Source: Lutibacter sp. UBA4458
GTDB taxonomy: Bacteria; Bacteroidota; Bacteroidia; Flavobacteriales; Flavobacteriaceae
NCBI GenBank assembly: GCA_002390165.1
Contig: DGOU01000173.1
Coordinates: 7,369 to 15,952, forward strand
Reading direction: 5' to 3'
DNA length: 8,584 nucleotides
Below, one piece after another: positions 1-6,773 of the stretch. Numbering within the stretch: position 1 is the first letter of the stretch; the number at the start of each line of letters is the position of its first letter. The position numbers were made by a program, and so were the translations under genes. Under the pieces are notes generated by a model that made no database searches, was not told where the DNA came from, and worked only from the letters and a program-made list of their open reading frames with translations.

Positions 1-680
1 TCAAAATTATCAATTTTATGATTTAACTCTGCATCTTGTATAGGTAAACGTAAAACTCTTCCTTGAGGTCCATAAAAACCAATTGCAGTAGCGGTAACTC
101 CTTTAAAAATTAATTCACTTTCTAATTTAGCTTCTAATTCACTACTATTTGGTACAATATAAGGTCTTGCTTTTCTTGAGCTCCAATTCGTGTGTTTTAT
201 AAAAGCATCTTCAAAGTCTGCATCTAAAATATGTTCACATTTGTAAGCGTGTAAAACGCCATCAAACCCTAAACCAAATTTGGCTAATACAAAACTATCA
301 ACAGGAATATAATCTTGTAAAGATCCTGAAGTTCCAATACGAACAATATTTAGTTTTGTTAGTTCTTTTTTTATGGTTCTTGTTTTTAAATCAATATTAA
401 CTAAAGCATCTAACTCATTCATAACAATATCAATATTATCTGGTCCAATACCTGTAGATAATACGGTTATTCTAGTTCCTTTATAGGTTCCAGTAATAGT
501 TTTAAATTCTCGTTTTTGAGTTTCAAACTCAATAGAATCAAAGTGTTTTGCAACTTTTGGCACTCTATTTTGGTCTCCTACAAAAATGATGTTTTTTGCA
601 ATATTTTCTGGTTTTAAATTTAAGTGGTACACACTTCCGTCAGGGTTCAGAATTAATTCTGATGATTGTATTTTGCTCAT
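1..680 (-). CDS. Nucleoside phosphorylase (PNP/UDP family), C-terminus cut by window edge
   Basis: This cytosolic enzyme of the PNP_UDP_1 family should split a nucleoside with phosphate into free base and ribose-1-phosphate, for salvage. The 226 residues present run from the ATG to the left edge. About 60 residues are missing compared with the usual ~285-290, so the loss is only the window boundary. Visible motifs are IIFVGD near 31-36 (phosphate-binding loop region), STGIGPDN at 75-82, RIGTSGS at 114-120 (the family's central GTSG signature) and FYGPQGR at 202-208. The ATG lies 2 nt after the stop of the SUI1-like gene, so the two are very probably co-transcribed and translationally coupled. 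The family is certain. Uridine versus purine preference cannot be read from this fragment, although the sequence resembles proteins often annotated as uridine phosphorylase in Flavobacteriia. Confidence 0.92.
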   Translation of the reverse strand, partial: MSKIQSSELILNPDGSVYHLNLKPENIAKNIIFVGDQNRVPKVAKHFDSIEFETQKREFKTITGTYKGTRITVLSTGIGPDNIDIVMNELDALVNIDLKTRTIKKELTKLNIVRIGTSGSLQDYIPVDSFVLAKFGLGFDGVLHAYKCEHILDADFEDAFIKHTNWSSRKARPYIVPNSSELEAKLESELIFKGVTATAIGFYGPQGRVLRLPIQDAELNHKIDNF

Positions 681-682
681 AA

Positions 683-1033
683 TTATCCGCCTACGCGTTT
701 TACATTATATCCTTTTTTAGTAAGGATTTCTATTATTTTATCTCTATAATTTCCTTGAATTATTATCTCGTTATCTTTAACACTTCCACCAACACCGCAT
801 TTAGTTTTTAGTAATTTTCCTAAGGTTTTTAAATCGGTTTCAGTTCCAACAAAACCAGTAATAACCGTTACTGTTTTTCCAGCTCGTCCTTTGTTAGAAA
901 AATGTGCTTCTAAATATTGTTGTTTTGGAAGTGGCGTATCTGTTTCTTCTTCTTTTTCCAATTCAAAATTAGTATTGGTTGAAAAGACGAAACCTCCTAA
1001 ATCGCTTAAGTTATTTAATTTTTTTTTACTCAT
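683..1033 (-). CDS. SUI1/eIF1-like translation initiation factor (YciH type)
   Basis: This is a 116-residue protein with a C-terminal SUI1 (eIF1-like) domain from about residue 48 to the end. The basic entry strand [13 protein letters not shown] (49-61), the GVGGSVK turn (80-86) and [11 protein letters not shown] (90-100) are typical. In eukaryotes and archaea eIF1 helps select start codons on the small ribosomal subunit. Bacterial YciH homologues are small and less well understood, and a role in initiation fidelity or stress is likely but not proven. The first ~47 residues are polar and probably flexible, with an acidic stretch LEKEEETD. The ATG is chosen because the frame carries the whole domain plus this usual leader. 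The gene sits 42 nt after the GldL-like gene and 2 nt before the phosphorylase. A promoter-like TACTTTTG box lies 22 nt upstream. Confidence 0.9.
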   Translation of the reverse strand: MSKKKLNNLSDLGGFVFSTNTNFELEKEEETDTPLPKQQYLEAHFSNKGRAGKTVTVITGFVGTETDLKTLGKLLKTKCGVGGSVKDNEIIIQGNYRDKIIEILTKKGYNVKRVGG

Positions 1034-1055
1034 TTTTTAATTCAAATAAGACTAA

Positions 1056-1063
1056 CAAAAGTA
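1056..1063 (-). promoter_or_regulatory. Candidate -7 box for the SUI1-phosphorylase pair
   Basis: On the minus strand this reads TACTTTTG, an exact match to the Bacteroidota -7 consensus TAnnTTTG. It lies 22 nt upstream of the SUI1-like ATG, inside the 42-nt gap after the small membrane gene. No convincing TTG -33 element is seen at 17-23 nt. AT-rich DNA produces such octamers by chance, so this is only a candidate internal promoter. Confidence 0.38.
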
Positions 1064-1075
1064 ATGAATTCAAAC

Positions 1076-1246
1076 TTATTTTTTTAACTTTTGATAAATA
1101 AAAAGTATTAAGGCAAATAGTTCAAAAACAAATCCTATTGCTAAAATTAAGTTCGCTTGATTCCAATTAAAAAAGTTAGTGATGACTCCAATAATTATTA
1201 AAAAAACACCGAAGGTAAAAAAGGAAATTACTTTATTTGTAATCAT
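1076..1246 (-). CDS. 56-residue membrane hairpin resembling the GldL N-terminus
   Basis: This short gene encodes 56 residues in two hydrophobic segments (about 6-24 and 31-50), joined by a turn with NFFNWNQAN at 24-32, and ends in a basic tail YQKLKK. The pattern F-x-W-x-x-A-N-x-I-L-x-I-G-x-x-x-E resembles the two-helix N-terminal region of GldL, the inner-membrane motor protein of gliding and type IX secretion. The match includes a glutamate inside the second helix (E42). The cytoplasmic part of GldL is absent, so this is not GldL itself and probably belongs to a small stand-alone GldL-like family. Reality of the gene is supported by its ATG overlapping the TGA of the oxygenase gene as ATGA (1243-1246), the classic arrangement for coupled translation, and by its place in the same-strand operon. 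Its function is unknown. The GldL resemblance was judged by eye. Confidence 0.72.
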   Translation of the reverse strand: MITNKVISFFTFGVFLIIIGVITNFFNWNQANLILAIGFVFELFALILFIYQKLKK

Positions 1247-2190
1247 TTTAAAAGTCCTAATTCTCTTAATCGTTCATTTAAAAATTCACCTGCAGTAATA
1301 TCATCATAAGCTTTAGGATGTTCGTTATCTATACATTCGGGCAAACAATTTAAGGTCATTTCACTAATTGGGTGTGTAAAAAACGGAATGGAATAACGTG
1401 GTTTAGCCCAATCTTCTTTAGGTGGATTTACCACCCGATGAATAGTAGAACGGAGTTTATTATTAGTTAGTCTTTCCAACATATCGCCAACATTTATTAC
1501 TAGTTGTTCTGGTAATGCTGTTACCCCAATCCATTCTCCTTGTTTATTTTGAACTTGCAAACCAGCTGCTGAAGCGCCCATTAAAAGCGTAATTAAATTA
1601 ATGTCGCCATGAGCTGCAGCTCTTTCTGCACCTTTTGGTTCTCCAATAATTGGTGGATAATGAATAGGCCTTAAAATACTATTTCCGTTAATTACATAAT
1701 TATCAAAATAGAACTCATCTAAACCAATATATAATGCTAATGCTCGTAAAACATACATTGCAGTTTTTTCTAACATTTTATAGGTTTTTACACCTATTTT
1801 ATTAAAATTTGGAAGCTCTTTAACCATCACATTATCAGGGTATTCTTCCTTTAATTTATCATTATCAATTACTTCTTGTCCAAAATGCCAGAATTCTTTT
1901 AAATCGCCTACCGTTTTACCTTTAGCACTTTCTTTTCCGAAAGATGTATATCCTCGTTGTCCACCAATACCTTCAATTTCATAGTTTTGTTTAACCTTAT
2001 TTGGTAACGCAAAAAAGCTCTTAACTTCGTTATATAATTCTTCTGATAAGTCATCGGTTAAAAAATGACCTTTTAAAGCTACAAAACCAATTTCTTCATA
2101 GGCCTCACCAATTTCTTTTATAAACTTTTGTTTTCTTTTTTCATTATTCGATAAAAAATCAGACAAATCTACGCTTGGTATATTTTTCAT
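1243..2190 (-). CDS. Isopenicillin-N-synthase-like 2-oxoglutarate/Fe(II) oxygenase
   Basis: This 315-residue cytosolic non-haem iron oxygenase has an N-terminal DIOX_N region (about 4-115, starting IPSVDLSDF) and a C-terminal double-stranded beta-helix domain (about 168-280). The iron facial triad is visible as H194-G-D196 and H251. R265-Y-S267 is the RxS motif that holds the co-substrate carboxylate. The D-to-H spacing (55) matches isopenicillin N synthase closely, and the length is normal for the family. The substrate is not predictable. No ACV synthetase or other beta-lactam gene is nearby, so antibiotic synthesis is not suggested, and a modification or catabolic hydroxylation role is as likely. 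The gene lies 36 nt after the DUF6048 gene and ends in an ATGA overlap with the small membrane gene. The start follows from the MKNIPSVDLS opening, which is typical of the family. Confidence 0.92.
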   Translation of the reverse strand: MKNIPSVDLSDFLSNNEKRKQKFIKEIGEAYEEIGFVALKGHFLTDDLSEELYNEVKSFFALPNKVKQNYEIEGIGGQRGYTSFGKESAKGKTVGDLKEFWHFGQEVIDNDKLKEEYPDNVMVKELPNFNKIGVKTYKMLEKTAMYVLRALALYIGLDEFYFDNYVINGNSILRPIHYPPIIGEPKGAERAAAHGDINLITLLMGASAAGLQVQNKQGEWIGVTALPEQLVINVGDMLERLTNNKLRSTIHRVVNPPKEDWAKPRYSIPFFTHPISEMTLNCLPECIDNEHPKAYDDITAGEFLNERLRELGLLK

Positions 2191-2226
2191 TTTTTTAGGT
2201 ATTAGTGAATTTTAAAAATACAAAAA

Positions 2227-2919
2227 TTATTTTTTCTTTTTAATTATTGGTATTAAGTAACTTAAAGTGTAGTTAAAACTTACTCCAGAATTATTTAAAA
2301 ATACTCTATTAAATCCTGGAACATACAAATTTTTAAAATTTTCAGGTTCTTTGGTAGAAATCATTTTGTTAAAACTTACACTTGTCCCTAAATATAAATT
2401 TTTTAAAGTTTCTACTTTCATTCCAAAAACTAGAGCGTACCATTGTGCGGTTAAGCTACTAAATTTTGTTCCATTTTCAATTGGTATATTATTAAAGTAG
2501 GTTCCGTTGCTATTAGGTGTATAATTATTTAAGGTTTGATTAAAAAAACTAATGCCATAACGTATGCCAACATATATTTCGTTACGCATACCAATCCAGT
2601 TTTTATAGGCATTATAATTAAATCCAACTTTAATATAGGAACCTTTTGTAGTAAAATTTATATAATCTTCGTTGGTAGTTTTGGTAATATTTCCAATTTC
2701 TGTGGCAAGGTAATAGTTATTTAAAATACGAATATCACCAACTATTTCTAAACCTTTATTTTCATTGTCAAAAAAAGTAGTAATTGGTTTATTTATATCT
2801 ATGCCAACTCTAATGCCATATAATTCTTGTTTTTTAATAGTATCAGAGCTTTGCTGGGCATAACTTTGTACACCAAAAAAGCTACTAATGATAAATATTA
2901 ATATGTGCAGCTTTTTCAT
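2227..2919 (-). CDS. DUF6048-family predicted outer-membrane beta-barrel protein
   Basis: This 230-residue exported protein starts with a Sec signal peptide (MKKLHILIFIISSFFGVQ, cleavage probably after SYA at 21, before QQ). The mature part alternates polar and aromatic residues in short strands: YGIRVGIDIN, KGSYIKVGFNY, EIYVGIRYG, LTAQWYALVFGMKVE, LYLGTSVSF, VSFNYTLSYLIPI. This points to a small outer-membrane barrel closing near the C-terminus. I recognise it from memory as the flavobacterial DUF6048 family, which commonly lies beside DUF6452 and RlmD. No biochemical role is known to me. The start at 2919 places the signal peptide correctly and makes the gene overlap the end of the DUF6452 gene by 35 nt, which implies coupled translation. 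A joint envelope function with that lipoprotein is an inference from their pairing. Confidence 0.84.
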   Translation of the reverse strand: MKKLHILIFIISSFFGVQSYAQQSSDTIKKQELYGIRVGIDINKPITTFFDNENKGLEIVGDIRILNNYYLATEIGNITKTTNEDYINFTTKGSYIKVGFNYNAYKNWIGMRNEIYVGIRYGISFFNQTLNNYTPNSNGTYFNNIPIENGTKFSSLTAQWYALVFGMKVETLKNLYLGTSVSFNKMISTKEPENFKNLYVPGFNRVFLNNSGVSFNYTLSYLIPIIKKKK

Positions 2920-3343
2920 TGGTAATGGTTGTGTTATTAATAGTTATACTTTTAATCCAGTTATTAGTGTTGCTATCTATTTGAAAATCATTAAAAATAG
3001 TTTTATAGCCACAAGAACGAGATACAAAAACATCACTTCTTGTATAAGTGAATTCAATAGTATCTTTTACGGTGTTATTTTCAAGGATGTATTTGGTGGA
3101 GTTTTCATTTAAATTTAATGGAATAGCAATAGAATCTGTTTCAATTCCTTTATAGTTGCTGAGCTTACTTTTATTTATTGCCCAAACAGAATCTAATTGT
3201 ACATTTTTTAATTCAGTAGGTATGGTATCCTTATAAAACCGAATAATTAAGTTTGGAGTTACCGCATCAATACAAATATCATCTTTTTCACAGCTTGTAA
3301 CGGCTATAATTAAAAGGAGTAAAAGGATTATCTGTTTTTTCAT
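2885..3343 (-). CDS. DUF6452-family lipoprotein
   Basis: This is a 152-residue predicted lipoprotein. A hydrophobic signal (residues 4-14) is followed by a lipobox ending at C18 (AVTSC), and the mature protein would start CEKDDIC. The acidic residues just after the Cys resemble the Bacteroidota signal for export of lipoproteins to the outer membrane or surface. The motif TPNLIIRFYKD near 29-39 and the DSIAIPLNLNENSTKYIL stretch are what make me recognise DUF6452. The rest looks all-beta. The gene begins 5 nt after the stop of rlmD, and its last 35 nt overlap the DUF6048 gene. Function is unknown. The constant pairing with DUF6048 in flavobacteria suggests the two act together in the outer membrane, which is an inference. 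The family name is given from memory. Confidence 0.84.
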   Translation of the reverse strand: MKKQIILLLLLIIAVTSCEKDDICIDAVTPNLIIRFYKDTIPTELKNVQLDSVWAINKSKLSNYKGIETDSIAIPLNLNENSTKYILENNTVKDTIEFTYTRSDVFVSRSCGYKTIFNDFQIDSNTNNWIKSITINNTTITNEKAAHINIYH

Positions 3344-3348
3344 ATACC

Positions 3349-4758
3349 TTATATTAATTCGAGCAATACTACATTTTCAACATGGTGTGTTTGTGGAAAC
3401 ATATCTACAGCCTGTGTTTTTACAATAGTATAATAATCTTTCATTAAAGCCAAATCTCTTGCTTGTGTTGCCGAATTACAACTTACATAAACAATTCGTT
3501 TTGGTAATATATCCAATAATTTGGCAACCACATTTTTATGCATGCCATCTCTTGGTGGATCTGTAATTATAACATCGGGTTTTCCGTGTTTTTCTATAAA
3601 ACTAGAGTTGAAAACATCTTTCATATCTCCAACAAAAAATGCTGTGTTATTAATTTGATTTAATTGTGCATTTATTTTTGCATCTTCAATAGCTTCAGGA
3701 ACCGATTCTACTCCAATTACTTTTTTTGCCTTTTTAGCAACAAATTGAGCAATAGTTCCAGTACCAGTATATAAATCGTAAACAACTTCATTACCAGTTA
3801 AATTAGCAAAATTTCTTGTTATTTTATACAATTCATAAGCTTGAAGTGAATTTGTTTGATAGAAAGATTTTGGTCCAATTTTAAATTTTAAATCTTCCAT
3901 TTCTTCAAAAATATGATCACGACCTTTAAATAAAATAATATTTTGATCGTACAAAGTATCGTTGGCTTTGCTATTAATAACGTATTGTAAGGAGGTTATT
4001 TTAGGAAATTGTTCTGCTAAAGCATTTAATAAACCTATACGTTTTTCTTTATCTTCCTTAAAAAATTGAATGACAACCATAATTTCTCCGTTAGAAGAAA
4101 TACGCAACATAATAGTACGTAATAAACCACTTTGCTCTCTCGGATTAAAAAATTCTAATCCGTTTTTAATGCCATATTCTTTTATAAAATTCCGAATAGC
4201 ATTAGAAGGTTCTTCTTGTAAATGGCAAGTTGAAATATCTAAAATTTTATCCCACATTCCTGCAATATGAAAACCACAGGCATTTCTGTTGTCAATATCT
4301 TCGTTGGAATTTATTTCATCTAAAGTTAGCCAACGGCTATTAGAAAATGAAAACTCCATTTTATTACGATAATAATATGTTTTTTCACAGCCTAAAATAG
4401 GAGTTACTTCTGGTAATGTTACATGGCCAATTCTGGTTAAATTATTAACCACTTCGTTTTGTTTATAATTTAGTTGGTGTTCATAAGCCATATTTTGCCA
4501 TTTGCAACCTCCACAATTATCAAAATGTTCACAAACAGGTTCTGTTCTTTTATCGGAATACCTATGAAATTTTATAGCAGTACCTTCAAAATAAGCTTTT
4601 CTTTTTTTGCCAGTTTTTATGTCCACTATATCGCCAGGAACAGTATTGGTTAAAAAAATAACTCTTCCATCTGGAGCTTTAGCAATGGTTTTTCCACGTG
4701 CACCCGCATCCACAACTTCAATATTTTCAAAAATTAATTGTTTCTTTTTTCTTGCCAT
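3349..4758 (-). CDS. rlmD: 23S rRNA (uracil-C5)-methyltransferase, RlmD/RumA type
   Basis: This SAM-dependent enzyme forms 5-methyluridine in 23S rRNA (U1939 in E. coli for RlmD). Numbering from MARKKKQ (469 residues): a TRAM domain at about 5-65, a 4Fe-4S cysteine set C76-x5-C82-x2-C85 plus C178, the SAM motif DLYTGTGT at 328-335, DPPRDGMH at 400-407, the catalytic nucleophile C427 in VSCN, and the putative base E461 in HHVEN. All key residues are present. An in-frame ATG 24 nt upstream (4782) would add eight residues, but that stretch contains a promoter box and the tail of the cytochrome gene's terminator, so 4758 is preferred. The gene is first in the seven-gene minus-strand run and the DUF6452 gene follows after 5 nt. 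The exact target uridine is assumed from the family, since bacteria can have RlmC/RlmCD paralogues. Confidence 0.93.
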   Translation of the reverse strand: MARKKKQLIFENIEVVDAGARGKTIAKAPDGRVIFLTNTVPGDIVDIKTGKKRKAYFEGTAIKFHRYSDKRTEPVCEHFDNCGGCKWQNMAYEHQLNYKQNEVVNNLTRIGHVTLPEVTPILGCEKTYYYRNKMEFSFSNSRWLTLDEINSNEDIDNRNACGFHIAGMWDKILDISTCHLQEEPSNAIRNFIKEYGIKNGLEFFNPREQSGLLRTIMLRISSNGEIMVVIQFFKEDKEKRIGLLNALAEQFPKITSLQYVINSKANDTLYDQNIILFKGRDHIFEEMEDLKFKIGPKSFYQTNSLQAYELYKITRNFANLTGNEVVYDLYTGTGTIAQFVAKKAKKVIGVESVPEAIEDAKINAQLNQINNTAFFVGDMKDVFNSSFIEKHGKPDVIITDPPRDGMHKNVVAKLLDILPKRIVYVSCNSATQARDLALMKDYYTIVKTQAVDMFPQTHHVENVVLLELI

Positions 4759-4762
4759 GTTG

Positions 4763-4770
4763 CAAATGTA
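4763..4770 (-). promoter_or_regulatory. -7 promoter box of rlmD, probably leaderless mRNA
   Basis: On the minus strand TACATTTG matches the Bacteroidota -7 consensus TAnnTTTG exactly. It is followed by CAAC and then the ATG at 4758. With initiation normally a few bases past the box, the transcript would begin at or next to the start codon. The upstream -33 region is only a T-rich tract, contributed by the preceding terminator. This box decides the rlmD start, since the alternative ATG lies upstream of it. Confidence 0.62.
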
Positions 4771-4782
4771 CCATTTTAGCAT

Positions 4783-4811
4783 AAAAAAAGCACCTCTAAA
4801 AGAGATGCTTT
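4783..4811 (-). terminator. Intrinsic terminator of the cytochrome c gene
   Basis: The minus strand reads AAAGCATCTCT, a TTT loop, AGAGGTGCTTT, then a run of seven T. The 11-bp stem is complete with one G-U wobble. On the plus strand the same position is an A-C mismatch, so the hairpin is built for minus-strand RNA. It begins 19 nt after the cytochrome stop codon and ends only 25 nt before the rlmD start, which separates the two units. Confidence 0.82.
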
Positions 4812-4830
4812 ATTTATATTTTCATTAAAA

Positions 4831-5286
4831 CTATTTTACGCTTCTAATGTAAGCAGCTAATGCAGCTAACTCTTCACCAGATAAGTCTTTTACAAAACCA
4901 TCTAAATTAGCTTTCATAATAGCAACTTGACCAGGATCTGTATCAACAATTGCTTTAGATTCTTCTTTTAAAAATTTAACAATATTACCCTTTTTTTCAG
5001 TGTAAATTCTGTTTATATCTTTAATAGATGGTCCAATTACTTTAACGCTAGGTTGGTGGCACGTTGCACATGTTTTTTCGGTAAATAGCTTTTTACCTAA
5101 TGCAACATTATCTGTAACAGCATCGTTTGTTGTTTCAACTTCTTTTGTTGCTGTAGTAGCTTCAGTAGCTTCTTTTACAACCTCAACAGGAGCTTTTACT
5201 TCTTTTTTTACTTCTTCTTTCTTTTTTTCACCGCAACTTGCAAAAATTAGTGCAGTTAAACTTAGAACTAATAATGATTTTTTCAT
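4831..5286 (-). CDS. Class I c-type cytochrome, lipoprotein
   Basis: This is a 151-residue electron carrier on the periplasmic side of a membrane. The signal peptide ends in a lipobox with C18 (LIFASC). A long Lys/Glu- then Thr/Ala-rich linker (about 19-57) acts as a flexible tether. A single cytochrome c domain (about 60-151) follows. Haem attachment is C73-A-T-C76-H77, the G85-P86 pair follows as in cytochrome c551/c552-type proteins, and M124 is the likely sixth ligand. The C-terminal helix LSGEELAALAAYIRSVK is typical. Probable partners are a cytochrome bc/Act complex or a terminal oxidase, but none is encoded here. The gene is transcribed alone: a TAAATTTG box lies 23 nt upstream and its own terminator follows. 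The family call is secure and the partner is unknown. Confidence 0.94.
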   Translation of the reverse strand: MKKSLLVLSLTALIFASCGEKKKEEVKKEVKAPVEVVKEATEATTATKEVETTNDAVTDNVALGKKLFTEKTCATCHQPSVKVIGPSIKDINRIYTEKKGNIVKFLKEESKAIVDTDPGQVAIMKANLDGFVKDLSGEELAALAAYIRSVK

Positions 5287-5309
5287 GTTTTATAAATTAT
5301 ATTATTATA

Positions 5310-5317
5310 CAAATTTA
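5310..5317 (-). promoter_or_regulatory. Candidate -7 box for the cytochrome c gene
   Basis: The minus strand reads TAAATTTG (consensus TAnnTTTG), ending 23 nt before the ATG, which would give a leader of roughly 15-20 nt. No clear TTG -33 element is visible upstream. The position in a divergent spacer with no other minus-strand gene upstream makes a promoter here necessary, but the octamer alone is weak evidence in such AT-rich DNA. Confidence 0.48.
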
Positions 5318-5398
5318 TCTAATTAAATTTTATTAAATGTAATTTAGTTTATAAAAAAATAAAATTTTTCAAAAAATTTACATTAATGCTTCTATATT

Positions 5399-5432
5399 TT
5401 GAAAAAAATAATCGATATTTTTTGTATTTTTG
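5399..5432 (+). promoter_or_regulatory. Candidate promoter of rocD (TTG-N23-TATTTTTG)
   Basis: TTG at 5399-5401 and TATTTTTG at 5425-5432 are separated by 23 bases, at the upper limit of the TTG-N17-23-TAnnTTTG pattern described for Flavobacterium. Initiation just downstream would leave a leader of about 65 nt before the rocD ATG, which is long for this compact region. The leader holds a weak 6-bp hairpin (5470-5487) and a 15-codon open frame (5445-5492), and I recognise no known riboswitch in it. Confidence 0.5.
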
Positions 5433-5504
5433 AGCCCTCAGAGGATGATTTCTCTCCTAAATAAGCAGGAATTGATATTTTTCAATTTTTAAACTTTTTT
5501 TATA

Positions 5505-6746
5505 ATGGTTTCAAATACTATTTCGACCAAACAAGCTATTGAATTAGAAAACAAATACGGCGCCCATAATTATCATCCACTACCTGTAGTTTTAAACAGA
5601 GGTGAAGGTGTTTATGTTTGGGATGTTGAAGGAAAACGTTATTACGATTTTCTGTCTGCATATTCCGCTGTAAATCAAGGACATTGTCACCCTAAAATAA
5701 TAGATGCTTTAAAAACCCAAGCTGATAAATTAACCTTAACATCTCGTGCATTTTTTAATGATATTTTAGGAGAATACGAACAAAAAGTGACTTCATTTTT
5801 TGGTTTTGATAAGGTTTTACCAATGAATTCTGGCGCAGAAGCAGTTGAAACTGCCATAAAACTTTGTAGAAAATATGCTTATGAGAAAAAAGGAATTCCT
5901 GAAAATGAAGCAGAAATTATTGTTTGTAAAAACAATTTTCATGGAAGAACAACCACTATAATTTCCTTTTCTAATGATCCGGATGCTCGCAAAAATTTTG
6001 GACCTTATACAGCAGGTTTTATAAAAATAGAATACGATAACCTTAAAGCTTTAGAAGATGCCTTAAATTCAAGTAAAAATATTGCAGGATTTTTGGTAGA
6101 ACCTATACAAGGAGAAGCAGGAGTTTACGTTCCTACAGATGGTTATTTGGCTAAAGCAAAAGAACTTTGCGAACAACATAATGTTTTGTTTTTAGCCGAT
6201 GAAGTTCAAACAGGAATTGCCAGAACAGGTAATTTATTAGCGGTTAATTACGAAGATGTAATTCCAGATATTTTAATTTTAGGAAAAGCTTTAAGTGGTG
6301 GTGTTTATCCAGTTTCAGCGGTATTGGCAAATGATGACATAATGGAAGTTATAAAACCAGGACAACACGGCTCAACTTTTGGTGGAAATCCATTAGCTGC
6401 GGCAGTTGCTATTGCTTCGTTAGAAGTTATTGAAGATGAAAAGTTAGCTGAAAATGCATTTAAATTAGGGAATTTATTTAGAGCTGAAATTCAGAAATTA
6501 GTTGATGCTTCTAGCTTGTTAAAACAAGTACGAGGAAAAGGATTATTAAATGCTATTGTTATTAATGATTCTGAAGATAGCTCAACCGCTTGGGATATTT
6601 GCTTAAAATTAAGAGATAATGGTTTGTTGGCTAAACCTACTCATGGTAATATAATTCGTTTTGCACCACCTTTGGTAATGAATGAAGAACAATTATTAGA
6701 TTGTGTTTCCATAATAAAGAAAACTTTCAAAGAATTTGAAAAATAA
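5505..6746 (+). CDS. rocD: Ornithine--oxo-acid aminotransferase
   Basis: This 413-residue cytosolic class III (fold type I) PLP enzyme moves the delta-amino group of ornithine to 2-oxoglutarate, giving glutamate-5-semialdehyde and glutamate, and so links arginine/ornithine with proline and glutamate. The match to eukaryotic and bacterial OAT is strong along the whole length: [11 protein letters not shown] (53-63), KLTLTSRAF (75-83), N108-S-G-A for the PLP phosphate, NFHGR with R148 (substrate carboxylate), VEPIQGEAG (198-206, with the E204 switch residue), ADEVQTG with D232 for the pyridine nitrogen, the Schiff-base lysine K261 in LGKALSGG, and GSTFGGNPL (289-297). Length is complete. It is the only plus-strand gene with strong support, stands alone, diverges from the cytochrome gene and is closed by a strong terminator. 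No arginase or proline gene is nearby. Confidence 0.97.
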   Translation: MVSNTISTKQAIELENKYGAHNYHPLPVVLNRGEGVYVWDVEGKRYYDFLSAYSAVNQGHCHPKIIDALKTQADKLTLTSRAFFNDILGEYEQKVTSFFGFDKVLPMNSGAEAVETAIKLCRKYAYEKKGIPENEAEIIVCKNNFHGRTTTIISFSNDPDARKNFGPYTAGFIKIEYDNLKALEDALNSSKNIAGFLVEPIQGEAGVYVPTDGYLAKAKELCEQHNVLFLADEVQTGIARTGNLLAVNYEDVIPDILILGKALSGGVYPVSAVLANDDIMEVIKPGQHGSTFGGNPLAAAVAIASLEVIEDEKLAENAFKLGNLFRAEIQKLVDASSLLKQVRGKGLLNAIVINDSEDSSTAWDICLKLRDNGLLAKPTHGNIIRFAPPLVMNEEQLLDCVSIIKKTFKEFEK

Positions 6747-6773
6747 AAAAAAGCGGCAATTGCCGCTTTTTTT
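6745..6773 (+). terminator. Strong intrinsic terminator after rocD
   Basis: The perfect palindrome GCGGCAATTGCCGC (6753-6766) is flanked by eight A on one side and seven T on the other, giving a 5-bp GC stem extended by A-U pairs around an AATT loop. It starts at the rocD stop codon. The symmetry would let it stop transcription from either strand. Confidence 0.88.

Noticed and set aside
1243..2190. A beta-lactam biosynthesis function for the isopenicillin-N-synthase-like gene
   Set aside because: No ACV synthetase, acyltransferase or resistance gene is present, and the surrounding genes are housekeeping. Only the fold and iron/co-substrate motifs are supported.
2536..3112. Plus-strand open frames of 62 and 74 codons opposite the DUF6048 and DUF6452 genes
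   Set aside because: They lie wholly antisense to well-supported genes, have no recognisable domain, and their Ile/Phe/Asn-rich composition is what antisense AT-rich coding DNA gives.
4759..4782. An eight-residue N-terminal extension of RlmD starting at 4782
   Set aside because: The stretch contains the TACATTTG promoter box and abuts the upstream terminator T-run. The residues LKWYICN do not belong to the TRAM domain start.
4070..4828. Plus-strand open frames of 66 and 73 codons opposite rlmD
   Set aside because: They are antisense shadows of a strongly conserved enzyme, with no motif, no promoter and no neighbours on that strand.
5433..5504. A known riboswitch in the rocD leader
   Set aside because: I could not match the leader to any riboswitch class I know. 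The visible stems are short and AT-rich.
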